Assembly (NCBI GenBank): GCA_030272155.1
Contig: CP126192.1
Location: forward strand, 7,784,501 to 7,848,500
Source: Tetradesmus obliquus
Lineage: Eukaryota > Chlorophyta > Chlorophyceae > Sphaeropleales > Scenedesmaceae
DNA length: 64,000 nucleotides
Direction of reading: 5' to 3'
Shown here: positions 57,755 through 64,000 of the stretch, piece after piece
Numbering within the stretch: position 1 is the stretch's first letter
Layout of the letters: each line of letters begins with the position of its first letter
Program-made: the position numbers and the translations under genes
Notes under the pieces: model-generated
Told to the model about the DNA's origin: nothing
Seen by the model: the letters and a program-made list of their open reading frames with translations, nothing else
Databases searched by the model: none

Positions 57755-58525
57755 CTAATCCGGACAGCCCTGCAAATATTGATGCAAGCCCTGCTGTGCA
57801 AGCCTGCTGGAGCAATAGTGACAGGAGGCCACTGCCATTGTGCACTTACATGAGGCGAAGGTCTGCATGAAGTTGCAGCAGCCCTTGGGGGTGCTGCATG
57901 CAGCTTTGCCTTCCGAATTGATCTGCTCCTGGGACTTGCCCTTGCCAGCCTGCAGGAAGCGCATGCATTCAGGCGCACCACAGTTGCAAAGAGTTGCCAG
58001 CCTGCAGGAAACGCATGCATGCGCACCAGAGTGGCCAAGAGTTGCCAGCCTGCAGGAAACGCATGCATGCATGCATGCGCACCAGAGTGGCCAAGAGTTG
58101 CCAGCCTGCAGGAATCGCATGCATGCATGCATGCGTGCATGCATGCATGCGCAACAGAGTTGCGCAGTAAACAAAGTTCGTGCTGGCCGCTGCAGTACAC
58201 GATATTTGTGCACATCCAAGCAATCATTGCTAAATGATTTAGGGCAGCGAATGGTTGGCAATCGAGCCTATAATGCACTGGATGCGCTCTGATCACTTGC
58301 CTGTAGGCACCTCAAAAAGGCATCTGACACTTGGCCCTGCTGCAGCAGCAGCCTCAGAGGCCTAGGCACAGCGGCGCCTGGTGCAGAGGGTGCAACTGCA
58401 TCTGTAGAAAGCAGTCTCACCCTGCCCTGTTGGTTAGTGACATCAGGATCTGCTGGTGCTGCCAGCAGCACTAGCATAATCAGCAGCGCTGCCAGCATCG
58501 CTAAAAAGAGAGAGAGGTGGGGCAT
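57755..58525 (-). CDS. Small secreted cysteine-rich protein
   Basis: ATG at 58525 opens a strong signal peptide (LFLAMLAALLIMLVLLAAPA). Exon 1 is 58525-58301 and ends FLRCLQ before GCAAGT, a GC-type donor that keeps phase; exon 2 starts at 57949 after CTGCAG (AGKGKSQEQINSEGK...). The mature part is Cys-rich (CSTPKGCC, then ASCKC and ASCHYC). If there is no further intron it ends at 57755, giving 139 residues; a strong GTAAGT donor at 57849 after FAS may instead lead to an unseen exon. The alternative donor GTGCCT in exon 1 would shift the frame away from the cysteine pattern. Family unknown; probably secreted or cell-wall related. Confidence 0.5.
57950..58170 (-). repeat. Echoes of exon 57949 acceptor with (GCAT)n
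   Basis: Four copies (near 57955, 57995, 58043, 58100) of GCTTCCTGCAGGCTGGCAA-like sequence, the acceptor and first bases of exon 2, separated by GCATGCATGC runs that form long alternating purine-pyrimidine palindromes (58060-58080 and 58118-58152). Confidence 0.8.
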
Positions 58526-59528
58526 GGTGTCGTCCAATGTTCAGTGCGACGGGTCAACGGCACGTGCTCAGCCAGTTGAATGTGTCGTTGATGATTTGAT
58601 GACATTGAAGGTCTGTTCAGAAACTCCGTAACGGAGTTGCGTGCGACCGGGCTTGTGCTGACTTGGCAGTGGTGCTGACCGAGCAAAGTTTGCAAGGATG
58701 TGCACGTGTGTTGAGCGCGATGACACGCCGAAGATGTGAGGTTCAACTAATCTGACATGGACGTTCTGCATGCTCATCATGTGCTTAGCAGCATGTCAAA
58801 AGTTTGAGCGTGTTACTTGCCGGCGGTTTCGTTTGAACGCATGACCCGACATGCGGCGTGTACAGGAGCAGAAACCGAATACTGATCAAGTTCCAAGTCA
58901 GGTTGACTCAGCACCATTGTACTCACAGCCTTAGGGCAAGGATGATGTTGCTGTTTGCTGAAGGCAGCTGATGATCATCTCTGCAGGAATCTGTATGTAC
59001 TGCCGGCAGTACAGTTAACGCTGCCAGCTTGGCCCGTTCTGCACCTTCCAAGCATGGTACCATGCGGCATCTGCAGACACGTTTGCATTGTCGATGGTGT
59101 TTGGAACAGCACGTTAACAGTGACAGTATACCACGGCAATGCATGCCCCACTGCAGGTACGTGCACAGTGGCAGCAGCAGCTGCGACACAATGCATGCAC
59201 GGCGCGCACCATAACACCATGTGCCATCACACCAACTTCAAGAGCAGGTGCCAATTTCTGCAGAAAGGGAAGCGCGCGCACTGACAAAGCATTTTTGTTC
59301 TCAGGACCCCCTTGGAGCCTCTGAGAGGGCAACATGCAATGCACAATGTGGTGCAGTCACTGCAGCTTTGGACTCTGCACCGTCAAGCAACACATGTGTG
59401 CACCCAAACGCGTGACCCATAAACGTTCCAGCCCTTCCTCATAGTCAAACAACACAGGTGTCCACACAACCAACGCGATGCGCACGTGTAGCACCTTTCC
59501 GACGCTTCCCGGTGTACCCGACCCTTCC
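58526..59528. other. Intergenic region
   Basis: Upstream of the secreted-protein gene and downstream of the transporter. No gene or strong repeat is seen. Confidence 0.5.
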
Positions 59529-62500
59529 TCAAGCCGCATAGCTCATGCAGGATCCAATGAGGTACAGGTATGTTGCGCTGCACAGCGGCAGCGACACAAT
59601 GCACGCCAGGTACTCCCAGAACAGCAGCGCAGACACCTCGTCTTCACCGTGCCGGTGCACGGACGCCAGCGAGTGCACCAGGATGGCTGGGGTCAGCAGC
59701 AGCAGCAGCAGCAGTCCGCACGTGGGCAGCAGTGCAGGGGTCAGTGCGCTGCCGGCTCAGCCGTGGAAAGCTAGATCTTTTGACAATGCGACAGGCATGT
59801 ATGTAGCACACACTGCTGCCGTCACATGCACCAGCCGCAGCTACGCAGCAAGATATCAGCGTCTACACCCGCACACATAAACATGCATATGCAGCATCAA
59901 CGCCAGGCACACTGTATCATGAGATGCAGTGCAGACCGCAGCGCCGTGCATCCTGCACCTATCACACCACAAGCTAGCACCAACATCTGTGCAACAGCTG
60001 CGCAACAACAGCACCCACCTGTGGGTGTGCTCCACGCCACCATCATCACCACCAGTGCCAGCGGGTCTTGCACATCAATCAGCCCAGAGCCCTGCACGCC
60101 CAGCAACACTTTGGTTAAACAGCAATTTGTGTAAAAAGCAAAGCAAAGAGTGGCTTGGCTACAGCAATGGCATCAGCAGGGTTGGCAGAGACAGCAACAG
60201 TGCTCCAAGACGTTGCTGGCAGCTATTGAAGGCAGGACTCAAAGCAGAATTCACAGCAGGGCAGAGTTGTGCTGGCTGGCCTGCAAAGAATCATTACCTA
60301 CGCGCCCAGCACCACGCCGCAGCCCAGCAGCGGCAGCAGCACCAGCCGCATGGCCACCACAGCAAGCACCGAATGCAGCGGCAGGTGCCCCGGCCCGGGG
60401 CCTGCCGCCAGGTTTGCGCCCAGCACCAGCAGCAGCAGCGGAATGAGCGGCTGCCCCATCATGTCCAGCACATCCCCTGCGATTGATAGCTTGCCTCCAG
60501 GCAGAAACAGCGCGTCCTGCAATGCAAGAGGGGTGCAAGGGGGGACCCAAATAGGACGTCAGGTAAAGCAGCATGCCAGCAGCAGTGCCAGCAGCATGCC
60601 AGCACCAGCAGCAGCAGCGGGATGAGCGGCTGCCCCATCATGTCCAGCACGTCCCCTGCGATTGACAGCTTGCCTCCAGGCAGGAACAGCGCATCCTGCG
60701 GAGCAACAGGGGCGACAAGAGCTTGTTGAGATGTTCAGCAGCAGCAGGATCGGGGGCCGCCAAGCATGTCAAGGACGTCGCCATAAATGGAGAGGAACAG
60801 CGCGTCCTGCAAAGAAGAGAGCATACATATCAGTGCCATGCAAGCCCTGTCAATTCACCCATGTGAGGCACACACCCAGGCGCGCCACGAGTATGCAGAT
60901 TGCATGCTTGGCATGCCGGCCGCCTGCGCCACCAACAGCCAAGCTCACCCGCAGAGGAGGGCAGCTGCCGATGGCAATAGCTGCAAAGTCAGCTATGAGC
61001 GGTGCTGACACCACGCCCTTCAGCAGGGGCGCATATTCTACTGACCACTGCTGCAGCTGTGCCAGCTGCTGCGCCGACAGCACGCCTGCGTCCATTAATC
61101 GCCTGCATAAGCTGATTGCGCTGTCACCACTGCTGTTGCTGCCACTGTTTTCGCCGGCAGCAACAGCAGCCAATTGCCCGCTGCCGCCAACACTGTTTGT
61201 ATTGCTGGGCAGCAGTGGTTTAAGAGCTGCTGCTCATGCTGAGGGGATGGGTGATGCTGCAGCGACTGCCACAGTTGTTCCAACTGCTGCCGCTGCTGCT
61301 GCAGTGACTGAGGAGTGCCTGTTGCTTGTGAGGGGGGGCAGCACTGCTGTAATACCTACTGAGGACAGGCTGGCTGCTGCTTCACGAGCTACTGGTAAGT
61401 GTGACTCTGCTGTTGCTGCTGCTACAAATGGCGGTTTGCCACTGCTGAGCAGTGGTACTGTTGATACTGATGCTGCTGTATTTGCTGCTGTTGCCAGGGC
61501 TAGTGGCGCTGCTGCTGCTGCTGCTGCTGCTGTGGTAGGTTGGGGACAAGCCATGTTCATTTCTGCGGCAACTGCGGCGATAGTCACAGTCATTGTTGCT
61601 GCTTCACTGCTGCTGCTGCTGCTGGCTGCCAGTGGTGCTGCTGTCGGCTGGCTGTCCTTGTGCAGCAGCCAGTGACCTGCAGCTCAGTAAGGCAAGCAAC
61701 ACAGTTAACCTCAACTCACACAGCAAATGACATGGAACAGAACGTGCTGTGTCAGCATCAGCGGGTGCACAGCAGACAGTGCCTGATTGGCAACTTGACA
61801 TAAGAAGTCAGCTGTGCAAAACACTCCTGCAAGGCAAATATAGTAAGTACTGCTGCACCACAATACAAGCCAGCTCACCCAGCGGCATCTGCACCATGGT
61901 AGCTTATATCCAAACCAGCATCACAAAGACTGCACAGCAGAACAGTAGTGGAGGAAGCAGTGTCACTTACCCAGTGGCATCTGCACCATGGTCGCGTAGA
62001 ACCAGCCCAGCATGACATAGCTGACCGCCAGCTCAGCCTCACTTACTCAGTAACATCAAACACATCAGAGAATTGTCCACTTCATGTCACTCACCTAATG
62101 GCATCTGCACCATGGTGGCGTAGAACCAGCACAGCATGACATAACTGACCGCCAGCTCAGCCTCAGCAGCCGTATTGAACGGCAGGTTGGGGTTTTTCAC
62201 AAATGACATGACCATGACCAGCGGCAGGTTGCCGGTGTTGCTGATGGCAGTTGACACACGGATGATGTTGACTAGGCGCTCCGGCGTGGGCAGCAGTTTC
62301 GTGTGCACCCAGCCGAGAAACAGACCCGTGAGGTGGCTGTGTAAGGGAGGGCGGCGGCGGTGCAGCAGCTGTTAAGATCACACATTGTTGCAGGTTGTAC
62401 TGCTGCTGCCGCTGCCGCGCTGGCAGCAAGAGCCATGGCTGCAGCAAAAGCATGTCTGTGTGCAGCTTGTCAGCCAAGTGGCAGCATATGTCATGTACAA

Positions 62501-63579
62501 GCGCAGATATGCTGTCCTGCAAGTGCAGCGGCGCCTCAGGTGTGGACCTTAGCCCTGGTGGAAGTTGGCCACTGCTGCTTCCTAAAACCTGATCCTGACA
62601 GCTCCACGCCACAACAACAGAACCTTCAGCGCTGCTGACACCGGCACAAAAGGACTGTCACTTACGCGAGGATGACGTTGGCGCCGATGGGCCACAGCGC
62701 CAGCGCCTGACCCGCGTCGATGTGCAGCCCCAGCTTGCTGACCATGAGCGCTGGCGTGAACACGTCGATGGCCAGCCGCGACAGCGAGCGGCGCGCCTGC
62801 ACGTCAATCAGGCCCTGGTGCAGCAGCAGAGACAGCAGCGGCATTGGCAGCACGGAACTTTACCAGTTGGTTGATGGCCAGCCGCGACAGGGAGCGCGCG
62901 CCTGCACATCAATGAGGGCCTGCAGGAAGGTGGTGCGGCGGCGACAGCAGCATTGGCATGAGCATGTTGTGGATGCAGGCTGAAGGCTGGCATGCCCTGC
63001 AGGTTTGACTGGACAAGCGGCAAAGCAGCGGTGGTTGTGGCTGGTCTAGTGATGCTGTGGAGATTGCGCTGCTTGCCCAGACACACCTACAGGCACACTG
63101 AACTCGAGCCTGCGTTGCATTGTATGAACAGCTGCTGTTGGTTATGTTGCGTATCTGCTGCTCACAGCGCACAGTGCATGCGCGTTGGGTGTGAGACTGG
63201 AAGCGCTCCATCATGGCATACACAACATGCTGGCTGCTGTGCATGCTGCCCACAGCAGACGCCCCACCTGCTTGGCACACAGCGCGCCAACACTGCAGCA
63301 CAGCACTATCTTGATGATGGGCACAGATGAGTCTGCCAGCAGCTGTTCTGCTCCGCCAGGCAGCAACACATTTGCTTGTACGGTTCTGCCGCGCTGCCGC
63401 CGTAGCTGCTGCCGTTGCGGTACATGTTTGGTATGAAAACATCCCGAGTATCGTGCTGCTGCTGTTGGCCAGGCCCCTTTATGAATTGCCAGACCAACAG
63501 GCTTTCTGATGCGTGTTGCATGCACTGCTGCCAGCAGGCACAGCTGGCTCTGACAGCCATGCGCTGGCAGCAGCTGCAT
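59529..63579 (-). CDS. Auxin-efflux-carrier-family (PILS/PIN-like) membrane transporter
   Basis: Likely ER or plasma-membrane carrier for auxin-like or other organic anions, by family. Exons: 63579-63268, 62814-62666, 62336-62095, 61676 to about 60949 (central loop; an in-frame TGA at 61236 shows an unresolved intron), 60516-60302, 60091-60019, 59686-59529. Motifs: FTPALMVSKLG in the second helix, AISNTGNLPLVMV (family NTGNLP signature), a Ser/Ala-rich central loop, GQPLIPLLLLVLGANL, and DEVSALLFWEYLACI near the C-terminus. The stop is after CMSYAA. Phase between exons 60516-60302 and 60091-60019 does not match with the junctions I chose, so one boundary is wrong. The start is an in-frame ATG with a basic N-terminus and could lie further in. 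Confidence 0.8.
60600..60815 (-). repeat. Two echoes of transporter exon 60516-60302, 5' edge
   Basis: Copies at 60605-60697 and 60755-60808 of GCAG + DALFLPGGKLSIAGDVLDMMGQ, upstream of the exon. The first also copies the following LIPLLLLVL codons. Confidence 0.85.
61870..62060 (-). repeat. Echoes of transporter exon 62336-62095, 3' edge
   Basis: Copies at 61968-62040 (AVSYVMLGWFYATMVQMPLG-like) and 61875-61905 (short), each with GTAAG/GTGAG donor, downstream of the exon. Confidence 0.85.
62858..62928 (-). repeat. Echo of transporter exon 62814-62666, 5' edge
   Basis: Copy of GCAG + LIDVQARSLSRLAIN region, with two small deletions, upstream of the exon. Confidence 0.8.
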
Positions 63580-64000
63580 GGCGCTGATAGGGGAGCCTGC
63601 TGCTCAACAAGCCTTTTTATTGTGTGATAGGAGTCATCATTGTGAGAAAGCTGCGAAACAACTTGTGTTTGACACAGGGCAACTGTACAACCTACAACTA
63701 TATACAAGTACACCGCACATGTACAAGCCTACATACTGCCTAAACTATCATTTTGGTTATATATAGTATTGAAGAGTCATGATTGCGTTGTGGTTCACAG
63801 CAGTGTGGGCTCGCACTGTCACTTGTCATGGCGGGAAAGCTACGCTGCAGGACCAGTGCTTCTATTGAGCTGTATGATTGAAGCTAGGGCAACGATATCA
63901 CAGTTGTACTTACTAAAGGCGGCATCATCGTCTATCGTGCCGTGAACGCTTTTGAAATATCGCTCGCCACACTTGAAAGCTTGCAAGGCATACTGCATAA
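63580..64000. other. Upstream region of the transporter gene
   Basis: No gene is supported. A TATATA-like run lies at 63698-63705 and again at 63759-63766. Confidence 0.4.

Noticed and set aside
60662-61675. 337-codon plus-strand open frame
   Set aside because: Shadow of the transporter central-loop exon and its introns; rich in Ala/Ser from triplet repeats, and it crosses true minus-strand splice sites.

Overview
This window looks like nuclear DNA of a chlorophyte green alga, probably of the Chlamydomonadales/Sphaeropleales type. That is inferred from plant-type gene content (chloroplast CP12, a peroxisomal citrate synthase with a PTS2, a chloroplast-type thioredoxin, an auxin-efflux-carrier-family transporter, an acylated GAF-like/TKL kinase), very intron-rich genes with GT-AG junctions, and abundant (CAG/CTG)n tracts. 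No bacterial operons, CRISPR arrays, rRNA or convincing tRNA genes were seen.

Layout: 1-10376 (-) aquaglyceroporin, missing its last exon(s); 11776-13093 (+) CP12; 14066-19097 (-) UDP-glycosyltransferase; 19990-20383 (-) a doubtful small secreted protein; 21754-23134 (-) thioredoxin; 24080-24599 (-) doubtful membrane-protein exons; 25240-31211 (-) citrate synthase; 31507-32615 (+) acylphosphatase; 33157-33560 (-) an unrecognised gene; 33709-49129 (+) a protein kinase of about 25 exons; 49130-51260 non-coding with diverged repeats; 51264-55202 two related CACTA-like elements flanking an interrupted open frame; 55203-56675 (+) an unrecognised gene or remnant; 57755-58525 (-) a small secreted Cys-rich protein; 59529-63579 (-) an auxin-efflux-carrier-family transporter.

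The most unusual feature is the introns. In almost every gene the introns hold tandem, diverged, partial copies of the edge of the neighbouring exon together with its splice site. I call these exon-edge echoes. Copies upstream of an exon carry intron end + acceptor + the first tens of bases of the exon. Copies downstream carry the last tens of bases + donor. The full exon always sits between the two families. Periods are mostly about 90-135 bp. The best case is kinase exon 36592-36719, with about nine echoes on each side. A second pattern is sense-strand (CTG)n tracts ending in CAG directly before many exons. Exon choices below rest on phase continuity and family similarity: several complete genes (CP12, citrate synthase, acylphosphatase, thioredoxin, UGT) sum to exact reading frames when every echo is skipped.

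The genes are not an obvious pathway cluster. CP12 and thioredoxin are both linked to redox control of photosynthesis, and citrate synthase to peroxisomal acetyl-CoA metabolism, but their proximity may be chance.
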